From the NCBI RefSeq assembly GCF_900635955.1, contig NZ_LR134201.1, positions 2,418,001 through 2,482,000 on the forward strand: a stretch of DNA of 64,000 nt, given 5' to 3'. This stretch comes from Cedecea lapagei. Lineage in GTDB: Bacteria; Pseudomonadota; Gammaproteobacteria; Enterobacterales; Enterobacteriaceae. Under the pieces are notes generated by a model. The model ran no database searches and had not been told where the DNA came from. It saw only the letters and a program-made list of their open reading frames with translations. Shown here piece by piece: positions 26,205-34,140 of the stretch; positions within the stretch are counted from its first letter, which is position 1, and every line of letters begins with the position of its first letter. The translations under genes and the position numbers were made by a program.

Positions 26205-27455
26205 TTGAGTCGTACAACTACCGTCAGCCCCGCCCCGACAGAGGCTGCCGACGAAAGCCCCTCTTCTCAGTCTGTCAGCTATATCAAACGAGGTACTCCC
26301 CAGTTTATGCGCGTGACGCTGGCGCTGTTTTCCGCCGGTCTCGCCACTTTTGCGCTGCTCTATTGCGTTCAGCCCATTCTGCCCGTGCTGTCCCATGAGT
26401 TCGGCGTCAGCCCGGCGAGCAGCAGTATTTCGCTCTCCGTTTCTACCGCCATGCTGGCCATTGGCCTGCTGTTTACCGGTCCACTTTCGGATGCCATCGG
26501 CCGCAAACAGGTGATGGTGACCGCGCTGCTGCTGGCCTCCTGCTGTACTTTGCTGTCGACGCTGATGACCAGCTGGCACGGCATACTGATCATGCGGGCG
26601 CTTATCGGCCTCTCTTTAAGCGGCGTTGCGGCAGTCGGCATGACCTATCTTAGCGAGGAGATGCACCCGAGCGTGGTGGCCTTCTCGATGGGCTTATATA
26701 TCAGCGGCAACTCCATCGGCGGTATGAGCGGGCGTCTGATTACCGGCGTGCTCACCGACCTCTTTACCTGGCGCGTGGCGGTCGCGGCTATCGGCTGTTT
26801 TGCCCTCGCCTCGGCGCTGATGTTCTGGAAGATACTGCCCCAGTCACGGCACTTCCGCGCCTCCAGCCTGAGGCCAAAAACGCTGTTTATTAACTTCCGC
26901 CTGCACTGGCGCGATGAGGGCTTACCGCTGCTGTTTGCCGAAGGCTTCCTGCTGATGGGGGCGTTTGTCACGCTGTTTAACTATATTGGCTACCGGATGA
27001 TGGAAGCCCCGTGGTTCCTCAGCCAGGCGATTGTTGGCCTGCTTTCCGTGGCCTACCTCACCGGCACCTGGAGCTCGCCGAAAGCGGGGGCCATGACGGC
27101 TAAATATGGCCGTGGCCCGGTGCTGATTGGCTTTACGGGCATTATGTTCCTTGGCCTGACGCTGACCGTCTTTTCCTCACTTATCGTGATTTTTGCCGGG
27201 ATGCTGCTTTTCTCTGCGGGTTTCTTCGCCGCGCATTCGGTAGCCAGCAGCTGGATCGGGCCTCGCGCTCGTCGCGCCAAAGGCCAGGCATCCTCTCTGT
27301 ACCTGTTTAGCTACTATCTCGGTTCAAGCATTGCGGGTACGCTTGGCGGCGTGTTCTGGCATAACTACGGCTGGAACGGCGTAGCGGCTTTTATCGGCTC
27401 GCTGCTGCTGGTCGCTTTACTGGTGGCCTCGCGTTTGCATCATAAGGCACACTAA
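26205..27455 (+). CDS. ynfM: MFS transporter YnfM (DHA1 family)
   Basis: The 416-residue inner-membrane protein has 12 predicted TM segments and is very close to E. coli YnfM, an arabinose-like/DHA1 efflux transporter that has been linked to acridine tolerance. Conserved blocks include GPLSDAIGRKQVM (the loop 2-3 MFS signature). The start is TTG at 26205, supported by AAGGA 6 nt upstream and by identity of the first residues (SRTTTV) with E. coli. Divergent ynfL is its likely regulator. Confidence 0.93.
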   Translation: MSRTTTVSPAPTEAADESPSSQSVSYIKRGTPQFMRVTLALFSAGLATFALLYCVQPILPVLSHEFGVSPASSSISLSVSTAMLAIGLLFTGPLSDAIGRKQVMVTALLLASCCTLLSTLMTSWHGILIMRALIGLSLSGVAAVGMTYLSEEMHPSVVAFSMGLYISGNSIGGMSGRLITGVLTDLFTWRVAVAAIGCFALASALMFWKILPQSRHFRASSLRPKTLFINFRLHWRDEGLPLLFAEGFLLMGAFVTLFNYIGYRMMEAPWFLSQAIVGLLSVAYLTGTWSSPKAGAMTAKYGRGPVLIGFTGIMFLGLTLTVFSSLIVIFAGMLLFSAGFFAAHSVASSWIGPRARRAKGQASSLYLFSYYLGSSIAGTLGGVFWHNYGWNGVAAFIGSLLLVALLVASRLHHKAH

Positions 27456-27529
27456 CCTGCTGCCGCTCTCGTGTTCAGGTGAGCTTAATGCTATTTTCTT
27501 TGGCGTTAACAACCTGTTCACGAGGCCAT

Positions 27530-29014
27530 ATGGAAAAGCAAAACTATAATCACCTGACCCGTACCTTCCAGCGTCTGTCCCGCTTCGATCACCTGTCAGC
27601 TATTGCAGGCTGGGACATGTCCACCATGATGCCGACCAACGGCAGTCAGGCTCGCGGCGAGGCCCTCGCTGAACTTAGCGTCCTTAAGCACCAGATCCTG
27701 ACCGACAAGAAAATTGCTACCCTGCTGCAGGCAGCCGCTCAGGAAGATCTCAATGACGTTGAGCGCGCAAACCTGCGTGAAATGACCCGCCATTATCAGG
27801 AAGCCGTGCTGCTGCCGGACGCCCTGGTTGAAGAAAAGTCGCTGGTTGGCACCCGCTGTGAACACGGCTGGCGCACCCAGCGCCCGGCCAACGACTGGCA
27901 GGGATTCTCCACCAACCTGAAAGAAGTGGTTCGCGTCAGCCGCGAGGAAGCTCGCCTGCGTGCCGAGGCCAAAGGAATTTCCCGCTACGATGCGCTACTG
28001 GATATCTATGAGCCGGGCATGACCAGCGCGAGGCTCGACGTGCTGTTCGGCGATCTGCGCAGCTGGCTGCCGGATTTACTGCAGAAAGTGGTCGACAAAC
28101 AGGCGAAAGAAAAAACGCTGACTCCGCAGGGGCCATTTGCCACAGAAACCCAACGCCAGCTGGGTCTCGATACCATGGCGCTGCTGGGCTTTGACTTCAA
28201 TGGCGGCCGCCTTGACGTCAGCGCGCACCCGTTCTGCGGCGGCGTCCCTGAGGACGTGCGGATCACCACCCGCTATAACGAAGAGGAAATGTTCAGCTCG
28301 CTGTTTGGCGTGATTCACGAAACCGGCCATGCGCGCTACGAACAAAACCTGCCTCGTGAATGGCTCGGTCAGCCTGTTTCTCTGGCCCGCTCCACCGCTA
28401 TCCATGAATCGCAAAGCCTGTTCTTTGAGATGCAGCTGGGCCGAAGCGCGCCTTTCCTGAAGCTGCTGCTGCCGAAGGTTATTGAGCGTTTTGGCGCTCA
28501 GCCAGCGTTCGAGCTGAACAACTTTATCAATGTTAACCAGCAGGTTGAACGCGGTTTTATCCGGGTGGATGCCGATGAGGTGAGCTACCCGGCACACGTT
28601 GTTCTGCGCTATGAGATTGAACGCGCCCTGATCGAAGGTGATATTGAGGTCGAAGACATTCCCGCACTGTGGAATGAGAAAATGCAGTCCTGGCTCGGTC
28701 TGTCCACCGAAGGCAATTACCGCAACGGCTGTATGCAGGATATTCACTGGACCGATGGCGCGTTTGGCTACTTCCCGTCCTACACGCTCGGTGCGATGTA
28801 CGCAGCCCAGCTGTTTAACGCGGCGTCACGTGCGCTCCCAAATCTGGAGCAGGAGATCGCCGAAGGCAATTTCAGCCCACTTTTTGACTGGTTAAAACAA
28901 AATATCTGGCAGCACGGCAGCCGTTTCACCACTTCGCAGCTGGTCACCAACGCCACCGGAGAAGACCTTAACCCCTTGTATTTCCGTAAACATTTAGAAT
29001 CTCGTTACCTGTAA
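27530..29014 (+). CDS. M32 family metallocarboxypeptidase (carboxypeptidase Taq-like)
   Basis: A soluble 494-residue zinc carboxypeptidase. The active-site HETGH (GVIHETGHARYEQ) and the family signature IHESQS are both present, as is the downstream HVVLRYEIER block. It removes C-terminal residues from peptides, probably in the cytosol. The ATG at 27530 follows CGAGG; a further in-frame start at 27479 would add 17 residues. E. coli has no such gene between ynfM and asr, so it is an insertion into a conserved neighbourhood or a loss in E. coli. Confidence 0.9.
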   Translation: MEKQNYNHLTRTFQRLSRFDHLSAIAGWDMSTMMPTNGSQARGEALAELSVLKHQILTDKKIATLLQAAAQEDLNDVERANLREMTRHYQEAVLLPDALVEEKSLVGTRCEHGWRTQRPANDWQGFSTNLKEVVRVSREEARLRAEAKGISRYDALLDIYEPGMTSARLDVLFGDLRSWLPDLLQKVVDKQAKEKTLTPQGPFATETQRQLGLDTMALLGFDFNGGRLDVSAHPFCGGVPEDVRITTRYNEEEMFSSLFGVIHETGHARYEQNLPREWLGQPVSLARSTAIHESQSLFFEMQLGRSAPFLKLLLPKVIERFGAQPAFELNNFINVNQQVERGFIRVDADEVSYPAHVVLRYEIERALIEGDIEVEDIPALWNEKMQSWLGLSTEGNYRNGCMQDIHWTDGAFGYFPSYTLGAMYAAQLFNAASRALPNLEQEIAEGNFSPLFDWLKQNIWQHGSRFTTSQLVTNATGEDLNPLYFRKHLESRYL

Positions 29015-29048
29015 ACCCCACACGCCGGGTCTTCTGTACACGGCGTTG

Positions 29049-29062
29049 TACATTACGTTACA
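29049..29062 (+). promoter_or_regulatory. RstA box upstream of asr
   Basis: This matches the RstA consensus TACATNTNGTTACA at all fixed positions but one. It lies about 55 bp upstream of the asr -10 candidate TATAGT at 29105-29110. E. coli asr is activated by RstA in acid. Confidence 0.7.
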
Positions 29063-29166
29063 CGCCGATACCAATCACTCACTGAACACTTTGATCCACA
29101 AGCCTATAGTTCATTTCAACGGCCCCGCAGTGGGGTTGACACACAAATAAATTCGAGGATGTCGAA

Positions 29167-29592
29167 ATGAAAAAAGTATTAGCTCTGGTTGTTGCCGCTG
29201 CTATGGGTCTGTCTTCCGCCGCTTTCGCTGCTGACACTACTGCTACCGCACCAGCTGCTGCTCCAGCAACCACTGCTGCTGCACCTGCTGCTAAAGCTCC
29301 AGCTGCAAAAGTAACTCACCACAAAAAACACAAAAAAGCTGCCGCTCAGAAAGCTCAGGCTGCTAAAAAGAAACACAAAAAAGCCGCTAAGCCAGCAACC
29401 GAGCAGAAAGCTCAGGCTGCCAAAAAGCACCACAAAAAAGCAGTAAAACCAGCTGCTCAGAAAGCTCAGGCTGCTAAAAAGCACCACAAAAAAGCGGCAA
29501 AACCAGCTGCTCAGAAAGCTCAGGCTGCTAAAAAACACGTGAAAAAACATCACAAAGCTGCCGCTAAACCAGCTGCTCAACCAGCAGCATAA
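29167..29592 (+). CDS. asr: Acid shock protein Asr, repeat-rich
   Basis: The 141-residue periplasmic protein has a signal peptide of about 21 residues (ending SSAAFA-AD) and a mature part built almost only of A, K, H, P, Q and T. From about residue 58 there are repeats of the 18-residue unit QKAQAAKKHHKKAxKPAA; near-identical 54-bp DNA copies start at 29449 and 29503. E. coli Asr is shorter (about 102 residues). Asr is strongly acid-induced and is thought to protect the periplasm as a disordered basic protein. An RstA box precedes it and a terminator follows. Confidence 0.93.
   Translation: MKKVLALVVAAAMGLSSAAFAADTTATAPAAAPATTAAAPAAKAPAAKVTHHKKHKKAAAQKAQAAKKKHKKAAKPATEQKAQAAKKHHKKAVKPAAQKAQAAKKHHKKAAKPAAQKAQAAKKHVKKHHKAAAKPAAQPAA
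29395..29556 (+). repeat. 54-bp in-frame tandem repeats in asr
   Basis: Successive copies of a 54-bp (18-codon) block, two of them almost identical at 29449 and 29503. They probably vary in number between strains. Confidence 0.7.
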
Positions 29593-29631
29593 GTCAGACG
29601 GGGTAACCCGTTAGCTTAAAGCGCTTACAAT

Positions 29632-29655
29632 AACACCCGGCTTGCCGGGTGTTTT
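29632..29655 (+). terminator. Rho-independent terminator of asr
   Basis: Stem aacacccgg/ccgggtgtt with loop cttg, followed by further T residues, 40 nt after the asr stop. Confidence 0.85.
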
Positions 29656-29707
29656 ATTAGGAATAAGGCACAGCCTTTAGTACGTACTTATTTCTGGAGT
29701 GCGGATA

Positions 29708-29788
29708 ATGTTGCGACGCTACAGTTTCGAGTTAATCCTCGCCCTGCTGATCATCTGCGGTATTATTACGCTGAGCTTTTGGATCTGA
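29708..29788 (+). CDS. ydgU: YdgU-like small membrane protein (26 residues)
   Basis: A 26-codon ORF with a GGAG ribosome site 9 nt upstream. The product starts MLRRYSFELIL and is one hydrophobic helix ending in W-I, like the ~27-residue E. coli YdgU found at exactly this place between asr and ydgD. It is probably a single-pass inner-membrane peptide. Its function is unknown. Confidence 0.8.
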   Translation: MLRRYSFELILALLIICGIITLSFWI

Positions 29789-29886
29789 TGGCGTAGTCTG
29801 CTGGTTTCACTCCCACTTTTAACGCATTCCGACTATAGTTACTGCATCTATAAAAACCATAATTATTAGCCCCTTCAGAGAGAGCT

Positions 29887-30693
29887 ATGCGCAAAAGTGT
29901 TGTGTTATTTTTAGGAGCTTTGCTCCTTTTACCTCAGCTCGTTCACGCGGACGAAGACGATAGTCCGGCGACCGTCAAAACGCTGTTCTTCGGCAAAGAT
30001 GACCGTATCCGCGTGACCAACCCTCAGGATGCTCCCTGGGATGCCATTGGCCAGCTGGAAACCGCCAGCGGCAACTTATGCACCGCCACCCTTATTTCGC
30101 CGCACCTGGCCTTAACCGCCGGGCACTGCCTGCTGCAGCCGCCGCACGGCAAGGCTGACAAAGCGATCGCGCTGCGCTTTATTTCCCACAAGGGGCAATG
30201 GCGTTATGAGATTCATGACATTGAAGGCCGGGTGGACAAATCGCTTGGTCGCCGCCTTAAGCCTGACGGCGATGGCTGGCTGGTACCGTCTAACGCCGCA
30301 CCTTATGACTTTGGCCTGATTATTATTCGTAATCCCCCCTCTGGCATTACGCCGCTGCCGCTGTTTAGCGGCGATAAAGATGCGCTGACCGAAGCCTTAA
30401 AGACGCAGGATCGCAAAGTGACACAATCCGGCTACCCGCTTGATCACCTTGACGACCTCTATACCCACAGTAATTGCCTCGTGACCGGCTGGGCGCAGGC
30501 GTCCGTACTGTCGCACCAGTGCGACACCCTGCCCGGCGACAGCGGCTCCCCATTGCTGTTGAAAACCGATCAGGGCTGGCAGCTCATTGCCGTGCAAAGC
30601 TCCGCGCCAGCGGCAAAAGATCGCTACCGCGCGGATAACCGTGCTATCTCGGTCACCGGCTTCCGGGACAGGCTGGAAGCGCTGGCCCAGTAA
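29887..30693 (+). CDS. ydgD: YdgD, trypsin-like periplasmic serine protease
   Basis: The 268-residue exported protein has a signal peptide of about 21 residues (ending LVHA-DE). The chymotrypsin-fold triad is visible: His in LTAGHCLL, Asp in PYDFGLIII and Ser in LPGDSGSPLL. The substrate is unknown. It follows ydgU on the same strand, as in E. coli, and converges with a GGDEF-EAL gene that E. coli does not have here. Confidence 0.92.
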   Translation: MRKSVVLFLGALLLLPQLVHADEDDSPATVKTLFFGKDDRIRVTNPQDAPWDAIGQLETASGNLCTATLISPHLALTAGHCLLQPPHGKADKAIALRFISHKGQWRYEIHDIEGRVDKSLGRRLKPDGDGWLVPSNAAPYDFGLIIIRNPPSGITPLPLFSGDKDALTEALKTQDRKVTQSGYPLDHLDDLYTHSNCLVTGWAQASVLSHQCDTLPGDSGSPLLLKTDQGWQLIAVQSSAPAAKDRYRADNRAISVTGFRDRLEALAQ

Positions 30694-30696
30694 GCA

Positions 30697-32865
30697 TTAC
30701 CCCTGATGCCGCTGACGCAGCGATAATACGGCGTCCAGCGGCAAAGGCTGGCTGAAATAGTACCCCTGCAGCCGGTCGCAGCCCGCAACGCACAGCAGCT
30801 TAAGCTGGCATTCGTTTTCCACGCCTTCTGCAGTGACCCCCATGCCCAACGCGCTGGCAATGCGCACCGTGCCGCTCACCAGCGCCAGCGCCTGCTCATC
30901 ACGGTCTACCAGCCCCGCCAGCGATTTATCTATTTTGATGGTGTCGAAGTGAAAGCGGCGAAGATAGCCGATGCTTGAATAACCGTTGCCGAAATCGTCC
31001 AGCGCCACCGCCATTCCTAAGGATTTGAGATTATGGATGGCCGCCAGCGTGCGTTCCGGGTTTTCCAGCACGTAGCTTTCGGTGACCTCAAGCTCCAGCC
31101 GCTGCGCTGAGAACTTTGTGTCCTGCAGTACGCTGGCAACTTTATCCTCAAAGCACGGATCGCGAAACTGTGCCGGAGAGACGTTCACCGACAGCCGTAA
31201 ATCCCCATAAGGCTCTATATCATGGCACGCCCGGCGAAGCACAAACTGTCCGAGGGAATAGATAAGACCGCTGGTTTCCGCCACCGGGATAAATTCGTCC
31301 GGTAGCAGTTCACCTCCGGGGCGACGCGGCCAGCGCACCAGCGCTTCAACACCGGTTATTTCCCGGCTACGTGCATCGATAATGGGCTGGTAACAGACCT
31401 CAAACTCATCCCGTGCGAGACCCGCACGAATGTCGTTCTCGATAATCAGCCGACGCTCGCGAGCGTTGTTCAACGTCGCATCATAGTAAGAGATCCTTCC
31501 TCTGCCCGTGGTTTTGGAATGGTACATTGCGATATCGGCCCGCCGAAAAAGCTCTGAGCTGCTGCAGTCGACCAGCGAACCGCTGGCAATGCCGATGCTG
31601 GCGCTGATGTAGAGCGTAGTTTGTCCGACAGTGATTGGCTGGCTCAGCAAATCCAGCACCGCGCCGGCAAAGGCCGAAGCGTGCTCCCCGGCCAGCTCAC
31701 CGCCCTGCATCATGGCAAACTCATCCCCGCCCATTCTCACCAGCATGCCATTTGCTGGCACCCGGTCACGCAGCGCGTGGGCGATGGTGACAATCAGCTC
31801 GTCGCCAGTATCGTGTCCGTAGATATCATTCACGTCCTTAAAGCCGTCGAGATCGATAAACACCACGTTTTTTTCATCGGTGTCGCCGCGCTTGCTGATG
31901 GTCTCCAGCCGCTCGATCAATGCCCGCCGATTAGGTAAATGGCTGAGCCAGTCCGTCAATGCAATAGTTCTGGCCTGCTTCTCTTCCCGGGCCAGTTTGA
32001 ACAGCCCGAGGCTGCTGATGGCGATAAACACAAATATCAGCGCCGTAGCCAGCGCTGTGATACCCATAATGTTTGCCGATGCGGCACGTGCGGCCTCTGC
32101 GCCGGGCAGCCCTGGACGCCAGCTAAGGTAGCCCAGCGTCTCACCGGATGCGCTGTTCAGCGGGATGCTCGATGAAGTTAGTCGCGTTGACGTAAGGCGC
32201 AGATCCTCAAGCTGAAAGGTTTTGCCCAACGCATTAAGCATATCGCCGTTGACCTGGCGGGTTATCACCAGATAGCGACGCGTGGCATCGTAGACGTTAA
32301 GCCGTCCCACCATGGGCCTTATCAGGCCAATTCCGATAAACGCGACGCCGTACCCGGTTCGGGTGATACCGGCAAAAATCTTTTTATCATCCCTCAGCAT
32401 CCGGGCATTGTGGTGAACCATAAACTCAAAGCCCGTCCCCAGCCGGGCGATCTCCAGCCCTGCCGCTCGCTGGCCGCGAAACGTTCCCCAAAGGATGTTG
32501 AAGTGCTCGTCCAGGACGTAAACACCGTCATACAGGTTATTGATTTTGTAACCAGCGCCCCAGGTATTGTACAGCCAGTTCACGTCGGGCTCCGGGCGAT
32601 AAACCTGACGCACGGCATCATCCCAGACGGCATTATCGGTGACCAGCGCCCCCATGCGGTTCACCGAGGTCTGAATCGCCCCCTGCACCGAGAGCGTGCT
32701 GCGTCGCTCGTCTATCTCATTGGCTTTGCTGCTGATAAGGTGTAGCGACAGATAGAGTAGCGCGATGATAGAAACGATCAACCCGATCCCTGCCAGAAAG
32801 ACCATGGCAAACAGGGTTCCGGCAACGGGCGAACTTTTCCAGCTCAGGGGATTACGCAATTTCAT
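30697..32865 (-). CDS. Membrane CHASE4-like sensor GGDEF-EAL protein
   Basis: The protein is 722 residues. TM1 (about 15-42) and TM2 (about 270-295) flank a periplasmic sensor domain with a CHASE4-like start (NAVWDDAVRQVYRP). Then come a GGDEF domain with intact RMGGDEF and an EAL domain with GVEALVRW. The EAL catalytic blocks NVSPAQF, EVTES, LDDFGNGYSS, KIDKSL and EGVEN are kept. It could make and/or degrade c-di-GMP in response to an extracellular signal. It sits between ydgD and mdtI, where E. coli has no such gene. Its stop is 3 bp from the ydgD stop. Confidence 0.9.
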   Translation of the reverse strand: MKLRNPLSWKSSPVAGTLFAMVFLAGIGLIVSIIALLYLSLHLISSKANEIDERRSTLSVQGAIQTSVNRMGALVTDNAVWDDAVRQVYRPEPDVNWLYNTWGAGYKINNLYDGVYVLDEHFNILWGTFRGQRAAGLEIARLGTGFEFMVHHNARMLRDDKKIFAGITRTGYGVAFIGIGLIRPMVGRLNVYDATRRYLVITRQVNGDMLNALGKTFQLEDLRLTSTRLTSSSIPLNSASGETLGYLSWRPGLPGAEAARAASANIMGITALATALIFVFIAISSLGLFKLAREEKQARTIALTDWLSHLPNRRALIERLETISKRGDTDEKNVVFIDLDGFKDVNDIYGHDTGDELIVTIAHALRDRVPANGMLVRMGGDEFAMMQGGELAGEHASAFAGAVLDLLSQPITVGQTTLYISASIGIASGSLVDCSSSELFRRADIAMYHSKTTGRGRISYYDATLNNARERRLIIENDIRAGLARDEFEVCYQPIIDARSREITGVEALVRWPRRPGGELLPDEFIPVAETSGLIYSLGQFVLRRACHDIEPYGDLRLSVNVSPAQFRDPCFEDKVASVLQDTKFSAQRLELEVTESYVLENPERTLAAIHNLKSLGMAVALDDFGNGYSSIGYLRRFHFDTIKIDKSLAGLVDRDEQALALVSGTVRIASALGMGVTAEGVENECQLKLLCVAGCDRLQGYYFSQPLPLDAVLSLRQRHQG

Positions 32866-32992
32866 TTCTCTTTTAAGTGAAATAACGTGGAGAGTTGCGG
32901 CTTTTAATCAAGAGAAGCTGTTGTGCCTTAAAATAAGCGTAATACAGCTGGAGGAAAGCGCTGCCCGAATAATTAGGGGGCAGCGTGATAGA

Positions 32993-33322
32993 TCAGGCAA
33001 TTTTGATGATAATCATCCCGACCAGCAGCAGAGCGAGGCCAATCCAGCCTTTGCGGTTAAGGCGTTGACCGAAAAGGATCCAGCCTGCTGCCACGGTGGC
33101 AGCAATCCCGAACCCGCCCCACAGCGCATAGGCAACGGACAGTTCGATACCTTTCACCGCCTGAGACAGGGCGCTGAACGCCGCCAGCACCGCCAGCAGA
33201 GACAGCACGCCGTAAAGCGGACGTTTGAAGCCATCGGACTGTTTTAATAAGATATTAGCGGCAATTTCCAGAACGATAGCCAACAGCAACCACAGCGCGT
33301 GAACCCACTCAAACGACGGCAT
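32993..33322 (-). CDS. mdtI: Spermidine export protein MdtI (SMR family)
   Basis: The 109-residue, four-helix SMR protein has the same length as E. coli MdtI. With MdtJ it forms a heteromeric spermidine exporter in the inner membrane. The SMR glutamate lies in helix 1 (AIVLEIAAN), and the block AYALWGGFGIAA is conserved. GGAGG precedes the ATG at 33322, which lies inside the end of mdtJ (about 14 bp overlap), so translation is coupled. Confidence 0.95.
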   Translation of the reverse strand: MPSFEWVHALWLLLAIVLEIAANILLKQSDGFKRPLYGVLSLLAVLAAFSALSQAVKGIELSVAYALWGGFGIAATVAAGWILFGQRLNRKGWIGLALLLVGMIIIKIA

Positions 33323-33683
33323 GGTCACCTCCCTGCGCCGACTTTACCTGACGCGGCGTTTTCGCTCGCGTACCGGATTTAATCAGCGCGATACCGACAA
33401 CCAGCGTGGTCAGCCCGGCTATTTTTAAAAGCGAAATAGACTCATCAAACAGCAGAACGCTGAAAAGGGTAATAAATAAAATACCAATCCCTTCCCACAT
33501 GGCATACGCCACGCCGAGGGCAATTTTTTTCACTGAAAACGACAGTAAAATATAAGACAGTGCGATCATCACCAGCATGAAAATATAACCTGCGTTATTT
33601 TCGCTGACGCTTGACCACTTCATGGATAGCGTGCCGGTAATTTCGGCGGCGATAGCCAGTCCCAGTAAAATCCAGTAAATCAT
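33309..33683 (-). CDS. mdtJ: Spermidine export protein MdtJ (SMR family)
   Basis: A 124-residue SMR subunit, partner of MdtI. Four TM helices are present, with the essential glutamate in AIAAEITGT and the block VAYAMWEGIGIL. The ATG at 33683 follows AGGAGAG. The C-terminal tail is basic and slightly longer than in E. coli. It heads mdtJI and is preceded by a long leader that contains a short ORF (see 33788-33886). Confidence 0.95.
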   Translation of the reverse strand: MIYWILLGLAIAAEITGTLSMKWSSVSENNAGYIFMLVMIALSYILLSFSVKKIALGVAYAMWEGIGILFITLFSVLLFDESISLLKIAGLTTLVVGIALIKSGTRAKTPRQVKSAQGGDHAVV

Positions 33684-33787
33684 GATTTCTCTCCTGACAG
33701 AGAAAAGAGTGCTGCACAAAGCCTGCAAGACACGTCAAACGACGAGCAAGGCCAAATTAAATAAGAAAAAATGTCAGAAAAGAGGGA

Positions 33788-33886
33788 CTACAGCGCGTTG
33801 CGCCAGTGCTGCTCACCGGAGAGTGAAGAGATAGATGTGACAAAAACAGAGTGATGATTTAATGAAGTGCTGAACATATTGTCCAT
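33788..33886 (-). CDS. Upstream leader peptide of mdtJI (MdtU-like)
   Basis: An ATG 100 bp or so upstream of mdtJ opens a 32-codon ORF: MDNMFSTSLNHHSVFV, then a Ser-rich stretch, ending WRNAL-stop. GTTGGAAA lies upstream as a weak ribosome site. In E. coli a short peptide (MdtU) upstream of mdtJI has been reported to be needed for polyamine-dependent expression. This ORF is in the same position. Between its stop and mdtJ lies a T-rich, largely unpaired leader of about 100 nt, compatible with Rho-dependent control. I see nothing else on this strand in the gap. Confidence 0.55.
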   Translation of the reverse strand: MDNMFSTSLNHHSVFVTSISSLSGEQHWRNAL

Positions 33887-34140
33887 AATATTTCCAACTT
33901 ACCCGCGGTGTTGCTTCTCGTCAGTTGCGGATAGAAAATTGTCCTCGGTAGTTAAACACGCGGATTTTATACCATAACCCGGTATATTATCGCCTGGGAT
34001 TTACACTCCTTTACGCTCCATAGCCGCCATACTGTAATGTATTAAACTGTTTTTCACGTTTAAAGTAGCGTAATTAATGGATGAGTATTTTACCGACGGT
34101 GTATTATTTCTCTCCCCGTCGCACTGGAGAACCGGCAACA
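33887..34140. other. Intergenic region between mdtUJI and tqsA
   Basis: Divergent promoter region for mdtUJI and tqsA. It is AT-rich and has no ORF with a credible ribosome site on either strand beyond the leader peptide. An in-frame extension of tqsA to 34081 exists, but the E. coli start matches 34141. Confidence 0.5.

Noticed and set aside
29395..29556. CRISPR-like repeats
   Set aside because: The repeats are contiguous, in frame and encode the Asr tail; there are no spacers.
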